Assembly (NCBI GenBank): GCA_013076295.1
Contig: RQOL01000374.1
Coordinates: 868,001-932,000, forward strand
Length of the DNA: 64,000 nt
Reading direction: 5' to 3'
Origin: Sanderia malayensis
Taxonomy: Eukaryota; Cnidaria; Scyphozoa; Semaeostomeae; Pelagiidae
A program made the translations under genes and the position numbers. A model generated the notes under the pieces. The model ran no database searches, was not told the DNA's origin, and saw only the letters and a program-made list of their open reading frames with translations. This document shows positions 48,400 to 59,143 of the stretch, in pieces (the first letter of the stretch is position 1; every line of letters starts with the position of its first letter).

Positions 48400-51320
48400 C
48401 ATGAGCGAAGCGAATGCAGCGCACGAAGTGCGCCCTATCAGACAATGTTTCTTGATAATAGATAGACAGGCGAGCGCAGTGAGCTAACCCATTGTACGTT
48501 GGGTTGAAAGAGGCATGAGCGAAGCGAATGCAGCGCATGAAGTGCGCCCTATCAGACAATGTTTCTTGATAATAGATAGACAGGCGAGCGCAGCGAGCTA
48601 ACCCATTGTACGTGGGGTTGAAAGAGGCATGAGCGAAGCGAATGCAGCGCACGAAGTGCGCCCTATCAGACATGTTTCTTGATAATAGATAGACAGGCGA
48701 GCGCAGCGAGCTAACCCATTGTACGTGGGGTTGAAAGAGGCATGAGCGACGCGAATGCAGCGCACGAAGTGCGCCCTATCAGACAACGTTTCTTGATAAT
48801 AGATAGACAGGCGAGCGCAGCGAGCTAACCCATTGTACGTGGGGTTGAAAGAGGCATGAGCAAAGCGAATGCAGCGCACGAAGTGCGCCCTATCAGACTA
48901 TGTTTCTTGATAATAGATAGACAGGCGAGCGCAGCGAGCTAACCCATTGTACGTGGGGTTGAAAGAGGCATGAGCAAGCGAATGCAGCGCACGAAGTGCG
49001 CCCTATCAGACAATGTTTCTTGATAATAGATAGACAGGCGAGCGCAGCGAGCTAACCCATTGTACGTGGGGTTGAAAGAGGCATGAGCAAGCGAATGCAG
49101 CGCACGAAGTGCGCCCTATCAGACTATGTTTCTTGATAATAGATAGACAGGCGAGCGGCAGCGAGCTAACCCATTGTACGTGGGTTTGAAAGAGGCATGA
49201 GCAAAGCGAATGCAGCGCACGAAGTGCGCCCTATCAGACAATGTTTCTTGATAATAGATAGACAGGCGAGCGCAGCGAGCTAACCCATTGTACGTGGGTT
49301 GAAAGAGGCATGAGCGAAGCGAATGCCGCGCACGAAGTGCGCCCTATCAGACAATGTTTCTTGATAATAGATAGACAGGCGAGCGCAGCGAGCTAACCCA
49401 TTGTACGTGGGTTGAAAGAGGCATGAGCGAAGCGAATGCAGCGCACGAAGTGCGCCCTATCAGACATGTTTCTTGATAATAGATAGACAGGCGAGCGCAG
49501 CGAGCTAACCCATTGTACGTGGGGTTGAAAGAGGCATGAGCAAAGCGAATGCAGCGCACAAGTGCGCCCTATCAGACTATGTTTCTTGATAATAGATAGA
49601 CAGGCGAGCGCAGCGAGCTAACCCATTGTACGTGGGGTTGAAAGAGCATGAGCAAAGCGAATGCAGCGCACGAAGTGCGCCCTATCAGACATGTTTCTTG
49701 ATAATAGATAGACAGGCGAGCGCAGCGAGCTAACCCATTGTACGTGGGTTGAAAGAGGCATGAGCAAGCGAATGCAGCGCACGAAGTGCGCCCTATCAGA
49801 CAATGTTTCTTGATAATAGATAGACAGGCGAGCGCAGCGAGCTAACCCATTGTACGTGGGTTGAAAGAGGCATGAGCGAAGCGAATGCAGCGCACGAAGT
49901 GCGCCCTATCAGACAATGTTTCTTGATAATAGATAGACAGGCGAGCGCAGCGAGCTAACCCATTGTACGTGGGGTTGAAAGAGGCATGAGCGAAGCGAAT
50001 GCAGCGCACGAAGTGCGCCCTATCAGACAATGTTTCTTGATAATAGATAGACAGGCGAGCGCAGCGAGCTAACCCATTGTACGTGGGGTTGAAAGAGGCA
50101 TGAGCAAGCGAATGCAGCGCACGAAGTGCGCCCTATCAGACAATGTTTCTTGATAATAGATAGACAGGCGAGCGCAGCGAGCTAACCCATTGTACGTGGG
50201 TTGAAAGAGGCATGAGCGAAGCGAATGCAGCGCACGAAGTGCGCCCTATCAGACATGTTTCTTGATAATAGATAGACAGGCGAGCGCAGCGAGCTAACCC
50301 ATTGTACGTGGGGTTGAAAGAGGCATGAGCGAAGCGAATGCAGCGCACGAAGTGCGCCCTATCAGACAAGTTTCTTGATAATAGATAGACAGGCGAGCGC
50401 AGCGAGCTAACCCATTGTACGTGGGGTTGAAAGAGGCATGAGCGAAGCGAATGCAGCGCACGAAGTGCGCCCTATCAGACAATGTTTCTTGATAATAGAT
50501 AGACAGGCGAGCGCAGCGAGCTAACCCATTGTACGTGGGGTTGAAAGAGGCATGAGCGAAGCGAATGCAGCGCACGAAGTGCGCCCTATCAGACAATGTT
50601 TCTTGATAATAGATAGACAGGCGAGCGCAGCGAGCTAACCCATTGTACGTGGGGTTGAAAGAGGCATGAGCGAAGCGAATGCAGCGCACGAAGTGCGCCC
50701 TATCAGACAATGTTTCTTGATAATAGATAGACAGGCGAGCGCAGCGAGCTAACCCATTGTACGTGGGGTTGAAAGAGGCATGAGCGAAGCGAATGCAGCG
50801 CACGAAGTGCGCCCTATCAGACAATGTTTCTTGATAATAGATAGACAGGCGAGCGCAGCGAGCTAACCCATTGTACGTGGGTTGAAAGAGGCATGAGCGA
50901 AGCGAATGCAGCGCACGAAGTGCGCCCTATCAGACAATGTTTCTTGATAATAGATAGACAGGCGAGCGCAGCGAGCTAACCCATTGTACGTGGGGTTGAA
51001 AGAGGCATGAGCGAAGCGAATGCAGCGCACGAAGTGCGCCCTATCAGACAATGTTTCTTGATAATAGATAGACAGGCGAGCGCAGCGAGCTAACCCATTG
51101 TACGTGGGGTTGAAAGAGGCATGAGCGAAGCGAATGCAGCGCACGAAGTGCGCCCTATCAGACAGTTTCTTGATAATAGATAGACAGGCGAGCGCAGCGA
51201 GCTAACCCATTGTACGTGGGGTTGAAAGAGGCATGAGCAAGCGAATGCAGCGCACGAAGTGCGCCCTATCAGACATGTTTCTTGATAATAGATAGACAGG
51301 CGAGCGCAGCGAGCTAACCC
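48400..51320. repeat. 114-bp tandem array, about 25 copies
   Basis: CAGGCGAGCGCAGCGAGCTA recurs at a 114-bp step (48467, 48581 and so on) with occasional one-base indels. Each unit holds three short palindromes: GCGAGCGCAGCGAGC-like, GCATGAGCGAAGCGAATGC-like and GCGCACGAAGTGCGC. 114 is divisible by three, so a 38-residue repeat stays open on the minus strand (SDRAHFVRCIRFAHAS); this is not evidence of a protein. Confidence 0.95.
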
Positions 51321-52611
51321 CATTGTACGCGATCACAGTAAAGCTTTCCGCTAATTTCTACTCCAAACGGTTCGGGAGTTATGGCCCATTTTGTGTTCCG
51401 ACTTTCTAGAAAATTCCGCCGACCGAGTTAATGAGATGGAAAACGAGCAGGGAGAAGCACGTTTTTTTTAGTTGAAGGGCGGCAAGTTGCTCTGGTTTAA
51501 ACGGGAATACGTGCCGGAAATCAATTGTAAAGACGTGTCAATTATTGTCAAGACCTGTGGAGACAATTGGTGGACAATTATTTCAAGGTATTTCCTTTAT
51601 TTCATTGTTTTTGGCTGAAAATAGCACGAGTTTTGTTTTGTTTAACCTCACGTTTTTCTTTCGGCTTGAGGGCCTAACCAAAACACGAAGACAACTTTGA
51701 TTTTCTTGGGTCGTTCTGGGTCGATTTTCTCCATTTAAACTTTCGATAACTGTTTATTTACACGAGAACTAAAGTTATCTGGCTTTGTTTTTTTTGTTTT
51801 GTCGATTTTCCTCTGTTTTTGGACAGTTTTAGCCGAGTTTGGCTTTTGCTGGAAAACACGAAATTTTCAAGCAACATGCGGTGTGTTTTGCATTTGCGAA
51901 AATTATTTTTAGCCTGCCAAAACTTTGTTTTTTTCACACAAATCCTTTCGATAAATGTTCGCCAAGCTATTAGCTTCATGTTGATATTTTCGTGGGTTCT
52001 GTAGGACAAAAATTGGCCACGTTAATTTAATTTGAAAGTTGGTGAATCGTGTTTAAATTGCTATTTTTTGCAGGGGTTTGATTTCAAGGCTATTTTTGAT
52101 CAAGAAAATGATGTCTTGGACTTCAAAAATGTACAACTAAAATTGCGAAAAGCATTCCAAATGCACCCAATTACTTTCGATACTTATTCGCCAAGGTATC
52201 AGCTTCATGTTGATGTAATTGAGTTGAAATAGACAAATTTTGACCAAGTTAGGGGAATTTTTGTGTTTTTAAAGTTGGCTGATGAATAAATTTTTTCACG
52301 GTTTTTGTGTTGGGCTCCACTAAATACTCTCTTAAAATTCAAAACAATACTGTTAAGAAATGTTAATATTTTTATCGGATTCGCTGTTTCCTCAGCTACA
52401 GTTTGATATATTTTTTATTACAGATTGAGTTTAAATTTTTCAGGATTGATTAAATTTTTGAAGGCAACTTTTTTTTCAAACTTCACACCGAAGCTATCAA
52501 TTTTCAGAAGCGGCTTTCAGGGGGGCGGCAGGGCGGGCGCTGGGTGGCCGCTTGCCAGGGGGAAGATTCGACCTCCCACCTTTACTTTCTTTAGAAATGT
52601 GGCGTCGTGTG
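51321..52611. other. Spacer in H5 with a duplicated module and possible exon
   Basis: Two related stretches, about 51945-51990 and 52165-52215, share TTCGCCAAG(C/G)TAT(T/C)AGCTTCATG. The second is an open plus-strand segment after TTTTTGCAGG at 52072 (KNVQLKLRKAFQMHPITFDT) ending in a stop at 52232; it may be a captured exon. Otherwise no gene. Confidence 0.35.
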
Positions 52612-53450
52612 TATTGTAGGGTATGTATGGTAGGGTATGTATTGTAGGTTATGTATTGTAGGGTATTATGTAGTGTAGTGGTTGTATTGTAGGGTATGTA
52701 TTGTAGGGTATGTATTGTAGGGTATGTATTGTAGGGTATGTATCGTAGGTTATGTAGTGTAAGGTATGTATTGTAGGGTATGTATTGCAAGGTATGTATT
52801 GTAGGGTATGTATTGTAGGGTATGTATTGTAAGGTATGTATTGTAGGGTATGTATTGTAAGGTATGTATCATAGGGTTTGTATCGTAGGGTATGTAGTGT
52901 AAGGTATGTATTGTAGGGTATGTATTGTAAGGTATGTATTGTAGGGTATGTATTGTAGGGTATGTATTGTAAGGTATGTATTGTGGGGTATGTATTGTAA
53001 GGTATGTGTTGTAGGGTTTGTATTGTAAGGTATGTATGGTAGGGTATGTATTGTAGGGTATGTATTGTAGGGTATGTATTTGTAGGGTATGTATCGTAGG
53101 GTATGTATTGTAGGGTATGTATTGTAAGGTATGTATCGTAGGTATGTATCGTAGGGTATGTATCCTGGTGGGTATATATTGTAAGTATGTATTGTAGGGT
53201 ATGTATTGTAAGGTATGTATCATAAGGTTTGTATCGTAGGGTTTGTATTATAGGGTTGTATTGTAGGGTATGTATTGTAGGGTATATTATGTAGGGTATG
53301 TATTGTAGGTATGTATTGTAGGGTATGTATTGTAGGGTATGTATTGTAGGTATGTATTGTAGGGTTTGTATTGTAAGGTATTGTATGGTAGGTATGTATT
53401 GTAGGGGTATGTATTGTAGGGTATTGTAGGGTATGTATGTATGTATGTAT
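52612..53450. repeat. 15-bp satellite (GTATGTATTGTAGGG)n
   Basis: About 55 units with GGG/AGG variation, ending in pure GTAT repeats (53433-53452) directly before GGGCATGAG. Long minus-strand frames (TIHTLQYIPYN) are repeat artefacts. Confidence 0.95.
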
Positions 53451-53550
53451 GTATGGGCATGAGCGCCAGCGAATGCAGTGTGCGAAGCGCGCCAACCAGA
53501 TTAAGCTTTTTGAGTTTGATGGGCTGCGGGGAGGGAGCGTAGCGACCGGG

Positions 53551-54030
53551 CCCCCGGCTGTAATTGTGCATGATGGGTCGTTCTTCATTGGCACGATTCT
53601 ATCTTCATCCAGACTGTCAAACATGGTTGAAGCTGTAATAATCAGGAATAAATTATATTAATAAACACTTTTACAATTACTATGATGCAAATGTATTTCA
53701 CTGTCTTTTGAATAACAATGAACTAGCACATTAAAAACAAAATCATCTACCTAACTTCTGCAAGTCAATCTCTAAGAGTTTTACTTGAAACTAGATTTAG
53801 ACAGTTGAGATACTATAATAAGATAATAACAAGCAAGTATGTTGATTACCCAATTCATGTTCGACTCCATATACTTTTGTATGTGTGTTTCCGGAAAGCC
53901 TTATTGCTGCTGTGATGCCAGCCAGAAAACCACCTCCACCACAACAGACAAGAACTATATCAACAGTTGGCATTTGCTCAAGGACCTCAGAAATCCTTGA
54001 AGGAGCATTGAAAGCATTTTGGGCGATAAT
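53551..54030 (-). pseudogene. PLP-dependent serine/threonine dehydratase, two exons only
   Basis: Upstream exon, about 54026-53851: PSRISEVLEQMPTVDIVLVC, then CGGGGFLAGITAAIRLSG and THTKVYGVEHELG, ending at a GTAATC donor. The CGGGG-LAG motif is the phosphate-binding glycine loop of fold-type II PLP enzymes such as serine racemase and threonine/hydroxyaspartate dehydratase. The next exon starts after TATTACAG near 53637: MFDSLDEDRIVPMKND, PSCTITA, and then breaks off at Helitron-like sequence near 53560, in the middle of the exon. The other exons are not in the window. It is either a host gene cut by Helitrons or a gene fragment carried by one. Confidence 0.7.
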
Positions 54031-54090
54031 AACAATAAAAGTAAGGTATGTATAATTAATTTTTTTATTTCTTTGTGAGTGAAATTTCCA

Positions 54091-54140
54091 TGAATTTTGA
54101 AATTAAAGTATAATTCAATGAAATATTAACTTTTCAAACA
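54091..54140 (+). repeat. 50-bp flank shared with Helitron H5
   Basis: Second copy of the segment at 47546-47595, ending at the same base next to the Helitron 5' end. Confidence 0.85.
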
Positions 54141-55941
54141 TCTAATATATATATTCTGCGGAGTCTTGTGAAGACGCATTTTCCTTCCCAAAAACAATAG
54201 ATTCGACCCGAAACAATAGGTCGAACGCCCAAAAACAATGGGCCGAAACGGCGAACCGTGTAATCACAAAGGCTTTTTGTATGTGGATATATGGCAATGA
54301 AATTCACACAGAATGTTTACTTTATTAATTTAACCAGGGTAATGGATTTTGTATTTCGATTTTCTCCTGAAATTTTGAGTTATTCCACTAATTATTCTGC
54401 TAATTGTGCTATCACGAAAAAACTACGGTTTACGCTGGCGAAACTTCCAAGTTCGCGTCCCGAACTCCAGTTTCGAACAGAGTATTCGCTCTTCACGTGA
54501 CCCGTTTCGCCTTTTGCTGTAATTTGATTGGCTCTTTCGCGACTTCACGTGAACTGTCACGCGTATTTCGTTCTCATGCAAATTTGCCCTCGGGTTGAAC
54601 AGCAGGTACTTTTGGAGAAGAGGACGCGTGTTTTTGTTTTGAACACAAAGGATAACTGGGCGCCTTTCAAAGTGTTTTACGACCTGAATTGTCTTTGTAA
54701 AGACTTGCTAATTGTTTGAGAGACCTCTGGAAAATTACAGGAAACAATTGAGAACACAGGTGATAGCTTTGTTTTGTTTTTTGAGTGAGATAGTTGTAGT
54801 TTAGGTAGTGGGCGACCGCCATTGTTGCTTCGGCATGCTTGCAACGCTTAGTCCTAATGTAAACAAGCCCAAAGTTTTAACAAACAAATTATGATAAGGG
54901 GTTATCAGGCGAGCGAAGCGAGCCAAACTGTTGCCAGAGGCAGAGGCATGAGCAAAGCGAATGCAGCGCACGAAGTGCGCCCTATCAGACAATGTTTCTT
55001 GATAATAGATAGACAGGCGAGCGCAGCGAGCTAACCCATTGTACGTGGGGTTGAAAGAGGCATGAGCAGAGCGAATGCAGCGCACGAAGTGCGCCCTATC
55101 AGACTATGTTTCTTGATAATAGATAGACAGGCGAGCGCAGCGAGCTAACCCATTGTACGTGGGGTTGAAAGAGGCATGAGCGAAGCGAATGCAGCGCACG
55201 AAGTGCGCCCTATCAGACAATGTTTCTTGATAATAGATAGACAGGCGAGCGCAGCGAGCTAACCCATTGTACGTGGGGTTGAAAGAGGCATGAGCGAAGC
55301 GAATGCAGCGCGCGAAGTGCGCCCTATCAGACTATGTTTCTTGATAATAGATAGACAGGCGAGCGCAGCGAGCTAACCCATTGTACGTGGGGTTGAAAGA
55401 GGCATGAGCGACGCGAATGCAGCGCACGAAGTGCGCCCTATCAGACAACGTTTCTTGATAATAGATAGACAGGCGAGCGCAGCGAGCTAACCCATTGTAC
55501 GTGGGGTTGAAAGAGGCATGAGCAAGCGAATGCAGCGCACGAAGTGCGCCCTATCAGACTATGTTTCTTGATAATAGATAGACAGGCGAGCGCAGCGAGC
55601 TAACCCATTGTACGTGGGGTTGAAAGAGGCATGAGCGAAGCGAATGCAGCGCACGAAGTGCGCCCTATCAGACAATGTTTCTTGATAATAGATAGACAGG
55701 CGAGCGCAGCGAGCTAACCCATTGTACGTGGGGTTGAAAGAGGCATGAGCGAAGCGAATGCAGCGCACGAAGTGCGCCCTACAGACAAGTTCTTGTATGA
55801 TGACGGCGAGCGAGCGAGCTAACCCATGTACTGGGTTAAAGAGCATGAGCAAAGCGAATGCAGCGCACGAAGTGCGCCAACCAGATTAAGCTTCTTCTAC
55901 TTGACGGCTGGGCGAACGAGCGAAGCGAGTGATGACCCTAG
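54141..55941 (+). mobile_element. Helitron H6, complete
   Basis: Starts A|TCTAATATATATATTCTGCGG. A left part of about 800 bp is nearly identical to H5. An array of about 8 units of 114 bp spans 54950-55850, the last unit degraded. It ends with the hairpin CGAGCGAAGCGAG and GATGACCCTAG (CTAG 55938-55941). It is joined directly to H7. No coding capacity. Confidence 0.8.
54950..55860. repeat. 114-bp array in H6, about 8 copies
   Basis: Same unit as the 48400-51320 array. The last copy (55780-55850) has lost many single bases. Confidence 0.9.
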
Positions 55942-57433
55942 CTAATATATATTTCTGATGTCACTGACGGTGGCGAAACTTGCTAAAACATAGATTGACC
56001 CGAACAATAGGTTGAACGCTCAAAACAATAGGACAAACGGCGAATCAGTGATCAATAAGGCTTTTTTCAATGGGGTTGCAAAAGGTTGACACTTGCATGG
56101 AAAGGCTCCGTTTCTAGAGTAGGCAAAACTTATCTATTTTTTGAAGCCTATTTTAAAATACTACTTCATTTTGGAACAGAGTGTTCGCTCTTCACGTGTT
56201 GTGTTTCGCCTTTTGCTGCAATTTCATTGGCTCTTTTCGTGCGACCCACGTGGGTTGTCGATCAATTTTCGTTTCTCGCCCTCAGTTGCGGGCGACGCAT
56301 GCGAATTTTCGGTCGTTTTTCGTTATTCGCCCTCGGTTGCAGCAGGTACTTTTGGAGAAGACACGTGTTTTTGTTTTGCACACAAAAAAGGGGCCTTTCA
56401 AAGTGTTTTACGAGCTGAATTGTCTTTGTAAAGAGCTGCTAATTGTTTCAAATACCCTGGAGAGGTGCAGGAAACAATTGGGAACACAGGTGATAGCTTT
56501 GTTTTGTATTTTGAGTTGTCGAAATAGTTATAGTTTTCGTAGTAGGGGTTGCTTCGGCATGCTTGCAATGCTTAGGCCCAATGAAAACAAAGTGAAAGTT
56601 ATGAATTTTTCAGGCGCTATTTGCACGATTTTCCTATTTTAAATGTTCGACAAGTGTTTGTATAGTAGGTATAGTATGTTTTTATAGTAGGTATAGTATG
56701 TATAGTATGTTTTTATATTAGGTATAGTATGTTTGTATAGTAGGTATAGTATGTTTGTAAAGTAGGTATAGTAGGTATAGTATGTTTTTATAGTAGGTAG
56801 TAGGTATAGTATATTTTCATAGTAGGTATAGCATGTTTGTAAAGTAGGTATAGTAGGCTTTTATAGTAGGTATAGTATGTATAGTAAGTTTTTATAGTAG
56901 GTATAATATGTTTTTATAGTAGGTATAGTATGTATAGTATGTGTTTATATTAGGTATAGTATGTTTGTATAGTAGGTATAGTATGTTTGTAAAGTAGGTA
57001 TGGTATGTTTGTATAGTAGATATAGTAGGTATAGTATGTTTGTGAAGTAGGTATAGTAGGTATAGTATGTTTGTATAGTAGGTATAGTATGCTTTTATAG
57101 TAGGTATAGTATGTTTTTATAGTAGGTATAGGAGGTATAGTATGTTTGTATAGAAAGTATAGTATGTTTTTATAGTAGGTATAGTAGGTATAGTATGTTG
57201 GTATAGTATGTAGGTATAGTATGTCGGTATAGTAGGTATAGTAAGTGTAGTATGTGTTTATAGAAGGTATAGTATGTTGGTATGGTATCTAGGTATGTAT
57301 GTATGTATGTATGTATATATGTATGTATGGGCATGAGTGATAGCGAATGCAGCGCGCGAAGCGTGCCAACCAGGTTAAGCTTTGTATACTTGACAGGCTG
57401 GGGCGAACGAGCGAAGCGCGTGATGACCCCTAG
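55942..57433 (+). mobile_element. Helitron H7, diverged, joined to H6
   Basis: Begins CTAATATATATTTCTGATG, which is the family 5' end lacking its first T, immediately after the CTAG of H6. The left part is a diverged relative of H5/H6 (AATAGGTTGAACGCTC, TTTTGGAGAAGACACGTGTT). A satellite fills 56655-57330 in place of the 114-bp array. It ends with a CGAGCGAAGCGCG hairpin and GATGACCCCTAG (57430-57433), followed by T. Confidence 0.75.
56655..57330. repeat. GTATAGTAGGTATAGTATGTTT-type satellite
   Basis: Degenerate units of 10 and 20-22 bp built on TATAGTAGG and TATAGTATG. They finish in (GTAT)n directly before GGGCATGAG, as does the satellite of H5. Confidence 0.9.
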
Positions 57434-57604
57434 TATAAGTATATGATATGAAATGGCTAGTGAAAAAAAGTATCAGAAGTTGTGTAATTGTGTTGAACTC
57501 TATGGAATTGCTTGACGGAGAAGGGGAAATGTTGAGAAGTATATGCAGAACAGAAGATGAAAGTACAGATTTGAAAAGCGCGTTCATTTTTTTAAAAAAC
57601 CTGT

Positions 57605-57949
57605 TTGGAGTATAAAAAATGGATAGACGTAGATATGATAAAAGAATTGCATGCGTATGTGATGGTAAATGAAACGAGTTCGGAGTTGTCACGGAATGAA
57701 CGATGTGCTTTATTTGAAGGGGAAGAGATAGTGTACTGTCATCCAGATCAAATTGAGTTAGAATTGCAAAGTCTCGCAGGACAACAGAAAGTGATACGAC
57801 CGTTGGATTCACCCTTTCGCAGACGGCAATGGACTAGTAGCAAAATCAATATATTTTTCCTGTCAGAAGAAGTGAAAATTTGGCATGATCAAAAAGAGTT
57901 TATTAGTGTATGTAGAGAGTATCAAAAAGGTGGGTGGGAGAGAAAATAA
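57605..57949 (+). CDS. Unrecognised small ORF
   Basis: About 114 codons, with an internal Met about 10 residues in (MIKELHAYVMVNETSS). It contains RNERCALFEGEEIVYCHPDQ and LDSPFRRRQWTSSKINIFFL and is charged, without membrane segments. I recognise no family; a remnant of a retroelement gag or a host exon are both possible. Nothing is seen at 57434-57604 or 57950-58097. Confidence 0.3.
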   Translation: MEYKKWIDVDMIKELHAYVMVNETSSELSRNERCALFEGEEIVYCHPDQIELELQSLAGQQKVIRPLDSPFRRRQWTSSKINIFFLSEEVKIWHDQKEFISVCREYQKGGWERK

Positions 57950-58097
57950 GTAAGTGATTGATAGTGAAAACGAATAATATGTCACATACAGTATAAAGAA
58001 GCTAGAGTATAAAAAGAAGAAGAATAGAATCAGATCACCATGCTTGCAAACGGGTGTTGTTTGAAAGGAGAGAAACTCGCTGGAGAATTATTGTATG

Positions 58098-58370
58098 CTA
58101 TCGTCTAGAAAAATTCCAGCCAAAACGAGATTTCAAGTAATTATCACACCAAACTACATGGTGTTTTTCACATGACAAATGATTTCCACTTATACGGTTT
58201 GCAGTTGCCATTACAGATACCCAATGTAGGTCCACATTTTGGTTTTCCTCTGAGGTTTGATGTGGTTGGATGTACATGTCAAGATTATCGAAGACTATTT
58301 TTCTACCAGCATCATCACCATCGTCATAAACATTGTCAATATTTTCTAATTCTGAAACATAATTAAGCAA
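58098..58370 (-). pseudogene. DUF6589-like fragment
   Basis: Minus-strand frame from 58370 reads KIVFDNLDMYIQPHQTSEEN and QNVDLHWVSVMATANRISGN. The pattern FDNLD-(x)n-NQNxDxHWxxxMxxxNRI resembles DUF6589 proteins, an uncharacterised metazoan family often found in multicopy. An AATTAAGCAAAA-type boundary at the 5' side and a possible donor after HW suggest it is one exon of a longer gene. Assignment is tentative. Confidence 0.4.
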
Positions 58371-59143
58371 AATAAAAATCAGTTCAAATTTGGTTATATT
58401 ACATTTGGTAAGACTACATTTACAATAGAATTACACATTTTAATATAATGCCCAAATAACCCTCACTACACGATTCAGGACAAATGCATGTGTATGTTGC
58501 AAACAACTTCACTTTTTGACTGCGTTTTTTTTCATCACATTAAATGCAAAAGCAGACCAAATTACCCACATTAAGTTCTATTAAATTGCTTTCTTTCGAA
58601 ATGTATTCAGTGGCATGCTGCAGCCACAAAAGGAAAATGTAAGCATGTATGCGGGCAAAATAACTGTTTTAAATCTCTCTCTCAAAAATGAACCAAATCC
58701 TGAAGAGAGCACAAGGGAGCTTCTGTACAGTACAAGTTCTTCTAGCATTGAAGATTCCAGGGATAGATGATAATTATCGGTGAGATGGGTAAGATGATAA
58801 TTTTTCAGAGAATTAAAGCACCAATTTGTCTTTGAATGCGAGGCTCAATGCTCTCACTACTGAACTTGAGTGTTTGTGATTCAGAAGGAAAATAGGAAAA
58901 TGTGGTAAAAAGTAAAAAAATTGTAAAAACATGGTTAATATATTTTGTTAAACCATTTTTAATAGCATTATGAGCCAATAGGTTTTTTTCTCATTTAAAG
59001 TCCATATACTCTATAAACTGTTTTATTTAACAAATGAGTTTTCTTTCTACTTTGTAACCCCACCACTTTTACAATTCCTCAGTAAGCTGCTTTTATCTAC
59101 AATAAATTTTATTTAATTAATGAAATTTTGTTGATCATTCTAG
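58371..59143. other. Gap, no gene seen
   Basis: AT-rich unique-looking sequence without a convincing frame or repeat. Confidence 0.4.

Larger units (their letters stand above)
47596..53560 (+). mobile_element. Helitron H5, expanded by satellites
   Basis: The 5' end is A|TCTAATATATATATTTTGCGG. The first 800 bp are nearly identical to H6. There follows a 114-bp array (48400-51320), about 1.3 kb of other sequence, a 15-bp satellite (52612-53450) and a segment resembling the 3' end of H7 (GGGCATGAGCG to AACCAGATTAAGCTTTTTGA). The terminal hairpin and CTAG are degraded (GGAGCGTAGCGACCGGGCCC), so the end at about 53560 is approximate; it is possible that two elements are fused here. Confidence 0.55.

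Noticed and set aside
48400..51320. CRISPR-like array
   Set aside because: There are no unique spacers between repeats; the whole 114-bp unit is repeated and lies inside a eukaryotic Helitron.
48308..51323. Long minus-strand frames with a 38-residue repeat (SDRAHFVRCIRFAHAS...)
   Set aside because: They exist because the 114-bp unit is divisible by three and has no stop in one frame; indels break them irregularly, and the DNA palindromes explain the conservation.
52497..53624. Minus-strand ORFs rich in TIHTLQYIPYN
   Set aside because: Translation of a 15-bp satellite.
8944..57433. Autonomous Helitron
   Set aside because: No Rep (HUH) or Pif1-like helicase motif in any of the copies.
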